Below the pieces are notes generated by a model. That model was not told the origin of the DNA and did no database searches. It saw only the letters and a program-made list of their open reading frames with translations. Positions 32,677 to 44,046 of a stretch of DNA of 64,000 bases are shown piece by piece. Source of the DNA: Pollenia angustigena (Eukaryota > Arthropoda > Insecta > Diptera > Polleniidae); NCBI GenBank assembly GCA_930367215.1, contig OV884059.1, forward strand, positions 73,503,393 through 73,567,392. Direction: 5' to 3'. Position 1 is the stretch's first letter; each line of letters begins with the position of its first letter. The position numbers and the translations under genes were made by a program.

Positions 32677-34493
32677 ACGAAGATTTTGAAGATGCTTGCG
32701 AAAATGTAGTTGGCAATGCTGACCCAAGTGAACCAGTTTTAGCATCAGAATTAGTTGTAAGTTCTAACAACAATAATGCCAATGATTTACAGAAAAATTT
32801 AATTGAAATAGAACAAAATCAAAACACTCAACGTCTTAAGAAAAACACTAGAGAGCTTTCTTACTTGAACGAGCATAATATATTAGAAAATCAGCTAAGA
32901 GACAAATCGAAACGTGTAATAAATAAATACAACGGATGCTAGTGGTTTTGTGTCTTTGATTATGGAGGAACCTTAGAGTTTTAAACAAGCAATGAGCTCT
33001 ACAAATAAGAATAAATGGTTAACTGCCATGAGTGATGAAGTAAAATCTTTAGAAGAAAATCAAACATGGATTTTAGTAGAATCTACACCAGATTAAAAGA
33101 TTATAGATAATAAATGGATATTTAAAATAAGGCATCGGTTAGATGGAAGTATAGAAAGATTTAAAGCTCGACTTGTTGCCCATGGTTTTACCCAAGAATA
33201 CGGAATCGATTACGAGGTAGTTTTTAGTCCTGTTGTAAAATTTACTTCGATTCGTATAGTTTTATCTCTAGTAACAATAAAGAAAATGGCAATACAGCAA
33301 TTTGATATTAAGACTGTATTTCTTTATGGAGATTTAGATAAAGATGTGTATATGTATCAACCTGAAGGTTTTAATGATGGTACTGGAAAAGTCTGCAAAT
33401 TACAAAAAAGATTGTATGGACTTAAGCAGGCATCACGGTGCTGGAATCTGAAATTCACCACATTTGTTAAAAAATACAAACTTAAACAATTGGAATCTGA
33501 TTCATGTGTATTTGTGAATTTCAATAAAACTCTTATTTTGGCCTTGTATGTTGATGATGGATTAATTGCAGCAATGTCTAAAGAACAAATAAAAAACGTA
33601 ATTGCCTATTTACAAACTAATTTTGATGTAAAATTTTTTGAGGCTGAATGTTTCCTTGGCTTAGAGATAGGTCGTTATACTGATGGGTCTATATACTTAT
33701 GCCAATCAAATTATACTAAAAAGATTCTTAAAAGATTTAAGATAGATGATTGCAACACCCATAGATGCTAATAAAGTATTTGAAAAATTTGAGAATTGAA
33801 ACAATTCTATTTTTCCATACCGTGAAGCTGTTGGAAGTTTACTTTGTTTAGCAATTGCCACAAGACCTGATTTGAGTTTTGCATTGGGAGTTGTAAGTCG
33901 TGTTGTGGAAAGTCCTAATGAGGCACAAGTAAATGCTGTAAAGCGTATTTTAAAGTATTTAAAGGCAACTACTAATTATGGACTTAATTTTAATACAAAT
34001 ACAAGTTTGAAGTTACTTGGATACAGCGACGCAGATTATGCAGGCGATAAAGAAACTAGGAGATCAACATCTGGTTATGTGTTTCTATTTGGTGAAAATG
34101 TTGTAAGCTGGGGTTCAGAAAGGCAAAAATCTATTTCTTTATCAACTACAGAATCATAGTATATATGTAGCTGCAAGTACGGCCATAAAAGAATTAGTTT
34201 GGCTGAAACGTTTGATAAAGGACTTAACTTCTATTACTATTTCAACTGAATTTAATATGGATAATCAAAGTGCAATACGATTAATTAAGAATCCAGAATT
34301 TCATAAGCGCACAAGGCACATAGACGTGCGTTATCACTTTATAAGAGAGAAATATGAAGAAAATGTATTCCGTTTAAATTATGTTCGATGAACAATTAGC
34401 GGACATTTTTACAAAAGCTCTCCCTAAGTCAAAATTTGAATTATTAAGACAATTAATTTATGTTAAAGAAAAAAAGATACTATATTTTTAACA
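32677..34493 (+). pseudogene. copia reverse transcriptase and RNase H
   Basis: SSTNKNKWLTAMSDEVKSL, then a TAA, then IIDNKWIFKIRHRLDGSIE and ARLVAHGFTQEYGIDYEVVF, mark the start of RT. QQFDIKTVFLYGDLDKDVYM follows and the catalytic box is YVDD (ALYVDDGLI). A stop near 33768 separates the thumb. RNase H follows: LLGYSDADYAGD (first acidic residue), RRSTSGYVFLF and SLSTTES. A frame change then precedes KELVWLKRLIKDL, FNMDNQSAIRLI and HKRTRHIDVRYHF. At least two stops and two frameshifts are present. Confidence 0.92.
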
Positions 34494-34497
34494 AATT

Positions 34498-34504
34498 GTG
34501 GGAG
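34498..34504 (+). promoter_or_regulatory. Polypurine tract
   Basis: GTGGGAG lies directly before the 3' LTR, the place where plus-strand DNA synthesis is primed in LTR elements. Confidence 0.7.
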
Positions 34505-34664
34505 TATTGAAATAATTTGTTCCAAAATATTACTTGTTCATCATTTTACTTTGATACATTTTAATTATTTTAATTGAATATGTTTTGTATTTTTTGTTAC
34601 TTAAATAAATAAAATTTTCTTTATTCTTGAATATTGAATCAGCAAATAAAAGTCGTTTTTGTTA
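34505..34664 (+). repeat. 3' LTR of the copia element
   Basis: 160 bp, matching the 5' LTR with about seven substitutions. The terminal TG has become TA (TATTGAAATA), which would hinder integration. It ends GTCGTTTTTGTTA and is followed by an A run. Confidence 0.9.
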
Positions 34665-35115
34665 AAAAAAAAACATATCTACATATATGGACACAAAAGC
34701 TATACAGGGGTCTAATCACCGCATACGATATCGAGCAAAATTGATCGAAATTATTTATTTTGGTATCATGAAACTCGATATCGAATGAAAATTATGGAAT
34801 TTGCAATAATAGCATTCGTTATCGAGTAACTCGACATTACATTTATCGAGTTTTCATTCGATACGTCAGTGTCTGTCGTATGCAAAAACATTGGATAGTT
34901 TATTCGATACGATAGTATCGAATGCGGTGATTAGACCCCAGTTTTTCGAAAATATGACCACAAGGGGAGGTAGGGGGCAATTTCTGCCCCTCACAAACTT
35001 TGAAACCGATTTTAATGAAGTTTATAAACATAGATAAATCCATATTTTTATGGACATATAAGCATGATGTGTTTTTTAATACTGTGGTGTAGGGTATCAT
35101 ATGGTCGTGCTTAAC
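34665..35115 (-). repeat. Dispersed repeat family B, right part
   Basis: It continues the copy split by copia (CATATATGGACACAAAAGC). It ends near 35115 with the reverse of the family start, ATACCCTACACCACAGTATT on the + strand reading as GTGGTGTAGGGTATCATATGGTCG then CTTTCTTACGTG. It is interrupted by the MITE at 34708-34938. Confidence 0.72.
34708..34938. mobile_element. 231-bp MITE with perfect GGGTCTAATCACCGCAT TIRs
   Basis: The 17-bp ends are exact inverted repeats, flanked on both sides by CAG (34705-34707 and 34939-34941), a 3-bp TSD like that of PIF/Harbinger-type elements. The interior has TCGATA/TATCGA words and no ORF. It is inserted in family B. Confidence 0.8.
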
Positions 35116-35544
35116 CGACTATACTTTCTTACGTGTTTATAATAAAATAAGCAAACGCTTTGCATTCTAGCAAAACTCTCTGTTTCAAAGTGCATGCAAG
35201 TGATCAGCTGTTCAGTTGTTTATATTCTCGAAAGTATCAAAATTTGCTTACATTTTTAGTGTGCCATGATTTTTTTGTATTTTTTTTTTTAATTTGTTTA
35301 TGTTTGGCTGGTTGACAGTATCAAGAGTTTTTACACAAACAAAATGAATGTTGTATTTTCGCGTACTTTATTATTCTCATAAAGTATAGAGTACAATTGC
35401 TCGAAATAACGTACAATACTTCATTATAAAGTACGGTTGGCAAGCCTAGTTGTATATGTAAAAAATTTCGTCTTGAACTCATTTAATGAAACCAGATGAG
35501 GGGCAAAGAATTCAAAAGTTTCGTTATCAATACATGAGATCTGT
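35116..35544. other. Intergenic, no gene seen
   Basis: Several copies of GTACTTTAT/ATAAAGTA words near 35360-35430 hint at repeat DNA, but no ends can be fixed. Confidence 0.35.
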
Positions 35545-35964
35545 CCCAGTAAAAAATGTGCTCCAAAAGGAGCAGGTTTTGTGTATGAATTCATACCACA
35601 AATCGCTTCAAACCTGCTGATGGGATGCCTGATTTTTGCATGGGTTGTTCCCGGTTTGGAGGACTATTTTCTGCTGGCAATAAGCGCTTCTTTTAACATG
35701 CAAACGAAGCACTCCTTAAGTGCTTTTTAGGGGCTTACTATATTAACATATTCATTAATATGTTTAAATGCCTTTTTCCAATCATTTTCGCATATTTTTA
35801 TTTTTTTCGGTTTGCAACCTTCTTCGTTGTCAGCACTAAAATAGCAGCTTTTTGTATATTTTATTCTATATCATTTACTGCTTTATAAAAGGTCTTTTAT
35901 TGAAGCGCTCGATTATGCGCTTTTTCTCTTAAGTGCTTCAAAAATCCCAAATTTTTTTACTGGG
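35545..35964. mobile_element. MITE-like element with CCCAGTAAAAAA ends
   Basis: The left CCCAGTAAAAAATGTGC and right TTTTTTTACTGGG are inverted. The 420-bp interior has paired AAGTGCTT/AAGCACTT and GCGCTTC words. Flanking GT on the left and GT on the right may be a 2-bp TSD. No coding region. Confidence 0.5.
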
Positions 35965-36234
35965 GTATTAAAAAAAATTTTAAAAGTAGTATATAGATTT
36001 TAAGTTTAAAAATATTGTTGTTTAAATAATTGGTTCTAGACGATTTTTTTATAAATGGTTACTAAATCAGTAAGAAGGCAAAATATTCTATTTTCTTCCA
36101 TAGAAATTGTTTAATTCTTGGCACTGCCAAAATTTTAATTAAAAACAATTTTTTATTTATTTAGGTGTTTCAACAACAAAATTTTTGTTTTTAAAAAATA
36201 TTATTATCGGCAAAAATAAACAAAAACGAGTAAA

Positions 36235-36640
36235 AGTATTAAATTCGGCTGTGCCGAATCTTTGATACCCTTCACCGTGAGTTGCAATACATAAATTCTA
36301 TAACCTTCAGTTTTATAATTTGTTGCGGTTTTAATCATATTAAATTGTGTTTAGAGGGTACCGTTTATACGGGCCATATGCATATGGCTCGATCATTACA
36401 AAGTATAATTGTGTTATTGCTATGCATATAAGACTTAGCTGGACCTAATCTTAACAAGATGTCTGGATTCGTTATTGGTTTAAGGTGTATTAAAATGAAG
36501 TTCAGGAGCCGGGTTTATTTGGGACCAATGGTAAATCCTGGAGCGATTATCACCAAATTCTTTTAGTGTGACTAATTGGACCGATTATCACAAAACTGCA
36601 TTTTGTTATTTACAGTCATGTATGGCTAAATACGGCAAAA
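36235..36640 (+). repeat. Dispersed repeat family A, partial copy
   Basis: Starts AAATTCGGCTGTGCCGAATCTTTGATACCCTTCACC, the same hairpin start as at 14069, and keeps diverged internal phrases (CATATGGCTCGATCATTAC). The tail is lost. Confidence 0.7.
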
Positions 36641-36689
36641 TTTTGTATGAAACAAAAAATAAAAAATTTGTTTTTAAAAGTTTATTAAA

Positions 36690-36750
36690 AACAATATGGG
36701 AAATTTCCTTATTCCCCCCTCCCCCCCCCCCCCCCTGAACCCACGCCTGG
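36690..36750. repeat. Lone terminus of the CAGGCG hAT family
   Basis: GGGAAATTTCCTTATTCC..., a long poly-C run, and CTGAACCCACGCCTG are the reverse complement of the left end of the 29055-31285 hAT (CAGGCGCGGATTCAG, poly-G, AATAAGGAAATTTCCC). No partner end is seen nearby. Confidence 0.75.
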
Positions 36751-37299
36751 CAGCAGCGAATGGACGCTTAAAAATAAATAATATATTTTGTTATTTAAAT
36801 TATTTAACATAATAGTGAACAATTAAAACGATAAAATTAAATAAAATAAAAAAGTAAAAATATATACGTATGCATGTTCATTAGAGTGGGTCAATTTTAT
36901 TGCCTACCAAGCGTATAGCAAAATCGTACTCTACACAAAATTCTAGGAACTTTTCCTAAAGAAACCATGGTTCTAAAATCAAAATCGAGCTTCCGGTTTT
37001 TTACTTGAAAGTTTGGTGCTCAGAAAATCTGGAAAAAATATTTTTTGGAAATATTTATTGCAATTGGGGAATAGTTGGCCTGTATCGCTGAAAGAGGGCT
37101 TGTTTAAAAGAAAATTCTCTCAGCTTTCTATATCTGTGCTCATTTTTAGAAAATTCTGTACATTAATAATTGGTTAGGAGACTTTTGTCAAAATAATCAT
37201 AGTCAAGCTGATAAGAAACCTAAAACTGTTACAATTTTGATAAACAAAAGTTAAATAAAATATTGTAACTAAATTTTAATTCAAAGTTGAATAAAATAA

Positions 37300-37560
37300 A
37301 ACAATTTTGCGGCATTTTGACAAAACATCTTAAGTGGAGATAAGAGAGCAAAAAAGATTTAAAAAAAACTCGGTGAAAAAAGCATATTTGTTAAAAAATA
37401 ATATAAACCTAAATTAAAGAAAAATTTTGTTTATAATACAAAATTTTATCAACGTAAGCAAAAATGTTTTTTTAATTAAAATTCGTACGATTAACACCAT
37501 TTTTTTCAACTTTTTAATTTTGACTTAAGATGTTTTGTCAAAATGCCACAGAATTGATTA
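37300..37560. repeat. Palindromic unit nested in the long-TIR element
   Basis: GGCATTTTGACAAAACATCTTAAGT near 37312 is inverted at 37523-37548 (ACTTAAGATGTTTTGTCAAAATGCC), with AT-rich continuation of both arms. Probably a small MITE. Confidence 0.6.
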
Positions 37561-38167
37561 ATCAAAACTTAATTAAACGAAAATTTCTTTAAATAAAATT
37601 TAAGCAAAAACTGAAAATAAAAAAATAAATATTTTTATTATTATTCTATTTTTTTAAACGCAATTTATTGGAAAATTCACAACTTAAAAAAAGGAACCGA
37701 TTAAAATAAAAATAAAAATTTATAAATAAAAACACTGGCCAAGTCGGGGTAAATAAATTTAGTTTCGGCCTATAGCTGCAATTTACATACAATATCTTTT
37801 TTGCTATCCATTCGTGGTATTCTGTTGCGACTTTTAATAGTAACTGCCAAAATATCATCTCGATTACATTCTATGGCACGTGGGAAACATTGGTAAGCAA
37901 TTGTACAAATCGCTCAGTACCCTGAATATGTGCCGGTAACCCTAGATCAGTAACCGATTGATGCTTGTAGTAAATGGCGGCTCAGACAAATTGCTATCGT
38001 CCATTTCCAATTTAAAAAATTGTAATAGCTAAAAAAACATAAATTTCTGAAATAAAATTGGACACTTTCAGAAGCTACATTTGGAAATTTGTTAAGTTAA
38101 ATTGGAAATTTCTGAAATATAGTTAGGAAATTCTGAAATACAATTGGAAATGGTGTAATAAGAAACA

Positions 38168-38358
38168 TAGGCCATTATAATATAATTCGCAACGTTACTC
38201 CAAAGAATTACATTGAATGCAAAAACAAATTCATAAATATTTTGTAATTTTGTTGTTGCTTTCTACAGAAAGTTACAGAAAATTACAAAATATTTATGAA
38301 TTTGTTTTGCTTTCAATGAAATTCTTTGGCGTTGCATTTTACATAATAAGGGCCATAA
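38168..38358. repeat. Palindromic MITE with GGCCATTAT-type ends
   Basis: The left arm GGCCATTATAATATAATTCGCAACG...AAACAAATTCATAAATATTTTG is inverted in the right arm, ending ATAAGGGCC. The arms cover most of the 190 bp. A further 20-bp inverted pair (GGTTTGTAAGGGAGAA) lies at 38718-38850. Confidence 0.6.
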
Positions 38359-39752
38359 TTTAAAAACAAAATAAATAGGTAATGAGAAACTGAAAAGTTT
38401 GTAATTCTATCGTTGTATCGCACAATTTACCGTTAAAATTCTGACGTTTATTCCATTTTAAAAATGTATGGTAAACAAAAATAATTTTTTTTTTATAAAA
38501 ATGTTTACTTTTTCGACGCGTTTTCAAGTATAGCCAACCATATTTAAAAATGTACAAAAACTCGTGTTAAGCGCCTAAGTTTATAAGTGCTGTTATGATT
38601 TAGAGGTTATGTTTGGCCTTGTGACGCAGAATGTAATATCCGGTTTGGCCAGTAGTTTTTCTTTTAAAGACATGTTTATTGAAGTTGTTACCCAAAAAAA
38701 ATGGAGCTTCGTACAAAACAGGTTTGTAAGGGAGAAACATAAAAGTTTAGCTTAGCATTGCGCTTACGGAAGACATGAATTTTATACGGCGTGTACCCAC
38801 TTTGAAGCAATACATTGACACATAAATTCTCCCTTACAAACCTGCTTCGTAGTAAGGGAATGCCGTTGCACTTGAAATGTTATTTTTCTTTAAAGTTTTT
38901 GACAGTTCTTTCACTTACTTTACTGTATTTCTGTATGTCTTATTCCGTAGCGCATAACTTTGCGCTTATTTTTTTAAATGTACCATTAGTGCTTCGCAAA
39001 ATGAGAAAAATTTTTATTGGGTAATTAATTTTTTTTTTTTTTTTTCATTTAGCTTCTTTTTTAAAAAGGTAGTGAATTTTTAAAATAGAAAATTGGGTTT
39101 TAAAAAAAAATAAAATAAATGGTTTTTATTTTACCAGCTTGACATTTTGACAAAAATCTCTAACCAATTATTAATGTACAGAATTTTCTAAAAATGAGCA
39201 CAGATATAGAAAGCTGACAGAATTTTCTTTTAAACAAGCCCTCTTTCAGCGATACAGGCCAACTATTCCCCAATTGCAATAAATATTTTCAAAAAAGTAT
39301 TATTTTTTCCAGATTTTCAGAGCACCAAACTTTCAAGTGAAAACCCGGAAGCTCGATTTTGATTTTAGAACCATGGTTTCTTTAGGAAAAGTTCTTAGAA
39401 TTTTGTGAAGATTACGATTTTGCTATACGCTTTGTCACTTTTTTTGGGCCCGACCCACTCTAATGTTCATACATGTATGTATGTATACATATTCTGAACA
39501 AAAACATTTAAGTTTAAATTTCTTATTTTTTTTGTGTTGTTGTAATACAATAAATAATAAAAATATTAAAAGCAAAGCAAAACGGTGAAAAACACAAAAA
39601 CAACTCTTTGCATGAGTACGAACAGTGAAACAACACTAAGACACAATGAAAGAAACGTTTACGTTTTAGTTCAAGCAAATGAAAATAATGCAGAAATAAA
39701 TAAAACAAAACAATATTAACTACCTAACGGCTAAGCCAATTATTCGCACACG

Positions 39753-41078
39753 GTGGGTAGTGACTCATTAAAAAAACTACAACTAGACTTGGTGACAAGT
39801 GTTGCCAGGCCAGCAAGTATTGCCGTGACGTCAAAAACAAATTTAGTGGGAAATGATACCATGAACTTAAGCACAAATGCAATGGAAAACCCTCCTTTAA
39901 AAAGTTGTCAAAAACCTCAAGTCCAAGTTGGTATGGACAGGTATATAACAGTCCTTAAACGGGGTCGCAGCCCTACCTCTTCAGCTGTTGCTTCGGCATC
40001 AAAAGTGCCATCTTTTGATAAAATAAATTCCCAAAATCGCTTTGCAATACTGGAGGATGAATCCTCTGAAGCACCAAACGTCATAAAATCGTCCAAGCCT
40101 CCCCCGATATATCTTAGGGAGCATAGCTCAAATGGTCTAATAAAGAGTTTAATTTCGTTGATTGGTGAAAATTCTTTTTATGTTGCCGCAATAAAGCGAG
40201 GTAGTATAAATGAAACTAAAATTCAAGTAAATCATGAAAATGACTTTCGCAAAATAATTAGCAAATTTGAGGCACTTAAAAAAAGTTTTTATACATACCA
40301 ACTCAAGAGCAGTAAAGGTCTCCAGGTGGTGATTAAGGGAATTGATTCATGCGTAGACCCAGATGAAATTAAAACTTTCTTGGAAGAAAAAGGTTTCAAG
40401 ATAAAACATGTGGTAAATATTAGAAATAGGGACAAAAATCCACAACCACTTTTTCGAGTAGAATTAAAGCCCGGCGACATTAAGTTAAAAAAAATTTATA
40501 GTTTGAAATATATTCTATACAGAAAAATCACAATTGACGAGCCGCACAAAAAAAATGGACCTGTTCAGTGCTTAAACTGCCAAGAATTTGGCCATACCAA
40601 GGCATACTGCTACTTACCCCCTGTCTGCGTAGTATGTGGTGAACTACACGGTACAATTTCTTGCGATAAGTCTAAAACCGACCCCAACGTAAAAAAATTT
40701 AGCAACTGTGGCGGTAATCACACTGCCAATTATAGAGGATGCCCTGTATATAATATCGTCAAGCAGACGGTTGGACCGAAAACAAATACCCCTCAAATGC
40801 AGGTTGCAAATCAAGTAAACACAAATGCAATTCAAGCCCCCCAGCCTAGTAATAACAGAACCTCTTACGCTAACGTCCTAAAATCAAACCATCAGCCAAT
40901 GCAAGGTGCCTCGCCAAGTAATGATGAAACTCCAGTTTCTAATTTAAGTCGTTTAGAAAAAACCATGGAAACATTAGTGCAAACAGTAAATAATTTTACG
41001 AACGCAATGGGTAATATGATGCAGGAAATTCTTAGAAAGCAATCGATGTTATTGCAAGCTGTACTTAACAAACCATGA
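39753..41078 (+). CDS. LINE (Jockey-type) ORF1, gag-like nucleic-acid binding protein
   Basis: A 441-codon open frame; position 39753 is GTG, and the first in-frame ATG is 39861, so the start is uncertain. A PRE_C2HC-type segment (about residues 185-255) precedes zinc knuckles: C273-X2-C276-X4-H281-X4-C286, then CVVCGELHGTISC from residue 292. The third knuckle reads SNCGGNHTANYRGC, with its first Cys replaced by Ser. A probable coiled coil (SRLEKTMETLVQTVNN) ends the protein, as expected for ORF1 self-association. Its stop overlaps the ORF2 start as ATGA (41075-41078), which suits termination-reinitiation. In LINEs this protein binds the element RNA. It is the only long unbroken frame of this element. 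Confidence 0.88.
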   Translation: MGSDSLKKLQLDLVTSVARPASIAVTSKTNLVGNDTMNLSTNAMENPPLKSCQKPQVQVGMDRYITVLKRGRSPTSSAVASASKVPSFDKINSQNRFAILEDESSEAPNVIKSSKPPPIYLREHSSNGLIKSLISLIGENSFYVAAIKRGSINETKIQVNHENDFRKIISKFEALKKSFYTYQLKSSKGLQVVIKGIDSCVDPDEIKTFLEEKGFKIKHVVNIRNRDKNPQPLFRVELKPGDIKLKKIYSLKYILYRKITIDEPHKKNGPVQCLNCQEFGHTKAYCYLPPVCVVCGELHGTISCDKSKTDPNVKKFSNCGGNHTANYRGCPVYNIVKQTVGPKTNTPQMQVANQVNTNAIQAPQPSNNRTSYANVLKSNHQPMQGASPSNDETPVSNLSRLEKTMETLVQTVNNFTNAMGNMMQEILRKQSMLLQAVLNKP

Positions 41079-43560
41079 ACTGTTTAAAAATTTCTTTTTG
41101 GAACGCAAACGGCATCCGCCAACATAAAAATGAATTAGAATACTTTCTTAAAAATAAACAAATTGATGTCATGATGATTTCTGAAACTCATTTGACCTCA
41201 AGAAATACGTTTAAAATCAATGGTTATATACTATATGATACCAAGGACCCTCGAGATAGAGCTTGTAGAGGTTTTGCCATTTTAATAAAAACCCGAGTCA
41301 AACACTACCTAATGTGTGATCATCGTGAAGATTATCTCCAAGCAACGATCATTTGCGTTGAGGAATTAAATAGAAACTTAGTAATTTCATCGTTATACTC
41401 CCCGCCTAGATTTTCCATATCGGAGGACCAATATTATAAATATTTTAAATCATTAGGACCGTGTTTCCTAGCCGCTGGCGATTATAACGCTAAACATACC
41501 TTCTGGGGTTCGCGACATATAACACCAAAGGGTCGTGTTTTATTTAACACAATTTCTAAAATGGATTTAAATGTGGTAGCGAGCGGACAACCAACATATT
41601 ATCCCACTGATCATCAAAAAATTCCAGATGTCATCGATTTCAGCGTGGTTAAAAACATTCCCATAGAAACGATTCATGTTGAAACTTCCCTGGAATTATC
41701 TTCCGACCACACACCTACAATTGTTACTATAATGAACCCCAATAGAATTGTACCTCCGACTGGTTACTTAGCGACGACAGCTACGCAAATTAATTGGTTA
41801 AAATGTAAAAAATATCTCAGTACCCATTGCACAGAAAATATTCCGCTCAGTACACCGGATTATGTAGATCGCTCTATTGCCCCCAAAAAAACAAAAACTA
41901 TTAAATTATATTCCACAGATGTCGAGCATCTTTGTCTGAAAAAAGGAGGGCTCGAAGAGAGTGGCAATTGCACAGATCCCCTCAACTTAAGAACTTACTT
42001 AAAGAGTGTACAAAAAGACTAAGAAAGTTACTGCAGACTCAGAAAACGGCTTCTCTGGAAAAATATCTTAAGGAACTTGATGCAACCCCACAATCACACT
42101 ACTCATTATGGCGTGCAGCTAGAAATCTCAATAGGCCAGTTGACTCTAAACCACCATTAAGAAACTTGAATGGAAGTTGGGAAAGAAATGATGTTGAAAA
42201 AGGAAATCTGTTTGTCAATCATTTAAAAAACGTATTTGCCCCAAATATATCTCACGATATTGTGGTCGAGTTACCACCTGTTGCAGCTAGAGCAGCTGTT
42301 CCCCTAAGATTTGAGTTTTAAGCCCCAAGAAGGCTCCTGGTTTTGATAAGATCAGTAACAAAATGCTTTTGGAGCTACCCAGCATAGCGAAGAAAATTAT
42401 TCTTTTAATTTTTAATGCTATTTTACGCCTTGAATACTATCCTCAAAAGTAGAAGGTTTGCTTAGTGACCATGATACCTAAACCAGGAAAGGATCACACA
42501 AAAGTTGAGTCATATAGGTCTATAAGCTTACTATCTAATATATCAAAGCTGTTTGAGAAGCTATTAACGTCAAAATTAACTCCCATTTTAAATGAAAATA
42601 GATGTATTCCTAACCACCAATTCGGCTTTAGAAGAGAACACAGCACAATTGAGCAAACTCATCGTATAGTAAACGCAATAAGAAAAGCTTTTGAAGAAAG
42701 AAAATATTGTTCCGCTCTCTTCATCGATGTTTCTCAAGCTTTTGATAAAGTCTGGCATAAAGGATTATTACATAAATTGAAGCTAAACTTAACAGTTAAC
42801 ACACACAAGCTGCTAGAAAGCTACTTAGTCGGTCGAAAGTTTATTATTAAAGAAGGTGATTATTTAAGCTCTCCTCAGCAAATTGACGCTGGAGTCGCTC
42901 AGGGAAGCATCCTGGGCCCACTTTTATAGTTAATATATACTTCGGATATGCCAACAAACAACTACACCCAAACTTCAACATTTGCTGATGATACAGCTTT
43001 TCTAAGCGTGCACGAAAACAGTCAAGAAGCATCTCGATACCTACAGGATCATATATTTCAACTCGAACTATGGTTAAAGCAATGGAGGATTAAGGTCAAT
43101 GAGCAAAAATGCGTACATATAACATTCACCTTGCGTCGGAAATCATGCCCCCCTATTAAAATCAATAATCAAATAATACCTCAAAATTCGCATGTAAAAT
43201 ACCTCGGTATTCATCTAGATCGCCGTTTAACGTGGAAAAGCCATATAGGGGCAAAATTAACTCAAATGAAACTAAAAGCCATCCAAATTCATTGGGTTAT
43301 TGTCCTTATCTGTCCTTAGTCTCGACTGCAAACTTCTTCTTTACAACTCTATCTTAAAGCCAATCTGGTGCTACGGTGTTCAACTATGGGGCACTGCATC
43401 GGCCTCTAATATCGACAAAATTCAAAGGCGCCAAAATAAGCTTCTTCGAATCACAGGTATGTTAAAAACTCAAATATTCACAAGGATCTCAATGTTCCAC
43501 TAGTTAAAACTATGATTGCGAAATATGCAGTAAAATACTTAAAAAGGCTCGAATTGCACC
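41075..43560 (+). pseudogene. LINE (Jockey-type) ORF2: endonuclease and reverse transcriptase
   Basis: It starts MNCLKISFWNANGIRQHKNE, an APE-type endonuclease. Motifs SETHLTS (catalytic Glu), GDYNAKHTFWGS and SSDHTPT follow. A frameshift near 41935 leads to the linker RRAREWQLHRSPQ-like block and SHYSLWRAARNLNRP. Another break near 42320-42465 precedes RT: MIPKPGKDHTKVESYRSISL, FGFRREHSTIEQTH, DVSQAFDKVWHKG and VAQGSILGPLL. An in-frame TAG at 42927 interrupts just before the intact catalytic FADDT. The region HVKYLGIHLDRRLTWKSHI and the C-terminal GVQLWGTAS are in further frames. It could nick target DNA and copy RNA only if all breaks were absent. Confidence 0.92.
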
Positions 43561-43798
43561 CAAACCCACTAGCACGAAATGTTTAAAATGATAGCGGCCA
43601 CACTCGCTTAAGAAGAAGAGACACTGCAGCACTTATCCAATTAGATGAGTGATAAACACCTATATTAGTGAACAGAACCCGTGATGAAGAAAATATTTGT
43701 CTGGCACTGGCAGGACATAAAATAACGTATTAGGTTCAGATTTGATTAATTATTGTTAGTTCATATTTAATATATGAAGATTCAATAAATAAATAATG

Positions 43799-43815
43799 AA
43801 AAAAAAAAAAAAAAA
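43799..43815 (+). other. Poly(A) tail of the LINE
   Basis: An A run follows AATAAATAAATAATG at the 3' end of the Jockey element, the usual mark of target-primed insertion. The matching TSD at the 5' end could not be located; the 5' untranslated region probably starts between 39480 and 39740. Confidence 0.75.
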
Positions 43816-43852
43816 TTATGCATTTTAGTACCCATTTATCAGCTGATAGTTA

Positions 43853-44046
43853 AGGCCCAAATACACTTGTCAAATGCTTGTCCAACCGGCGAATTCATCG
43901 TGTACGTGTGCTTGACGTAATATTCGCCGTCATATCTAAATTATTTGATTTTCCATCCAGCATCGTCGGTGTGACACATACAAACAAATTTTCACTAATA
44001 CTACCACAATGCTTGATGAGTATTTTGATCAATGTATTTGGGCCTT
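43853..44046. mobile_element. 194-bp MITE with AGGCCCAAATACA TIRs and TA flanks
   Basis: The left AGGCCCAAATACACTTG and right ATTTGATCAATGTATTTGGGCCT are inverted, flanked by TA (43851-43852 and 44047-44048). A Tc1/mariner-type MITE is likely. It lies directly between the LINE tail and the mariner start. Confidence 0.7.

Larger units (their letters stand above)
21221..34664 (+). mobile_element. Ty1/copia retrotransposon, heavily interrupted
   Basis: Two 160-bp LTRs (21221-21380 and 34505-34664) bracket, in copia order, a tRNA-type primer site, gag, protease, integrase, reverse transcriptase and RNase H. The LTRs differ at about 7 positions, so the insertion is moderately old. At least six younger insertions (hAT, piggyBac, hAT in hAT with a Helitron piece, fold-back, hAT, short TIR element) account for roughly two thirds of its 13.4 kb. 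All coding parts have stops or frameshifts. It lies inside a family B repeat; a 5-bp TSD is not clear. Confidence 0.93.
36882..39462. mobile_element. Long-TIR element (about 330-bp arms), perfect 8-bp TSD
   Basis: The first about 330 bp (TAGAGTGGGTC...CTTTTGTCAAAA) are inverted at 39130-39462 (...GACCCACTCTA) with scattered differences. ATGTTCAT is duplicated at 36874-36881 and 39463-39470. The TSD length fits hAT; arms this long are unusual for that group. The interior has three further palindromic units and no transposase. A coding relative would be needed to classify it. Confidence 0.85.

Noticed and set aside
36715..36737. Long poly-C run as an assembly or sequencing artefact
   Set aside because: The same homopolymer occurs at the ends of the hAT at 29055-31285 in matching context, so it is part of that family.
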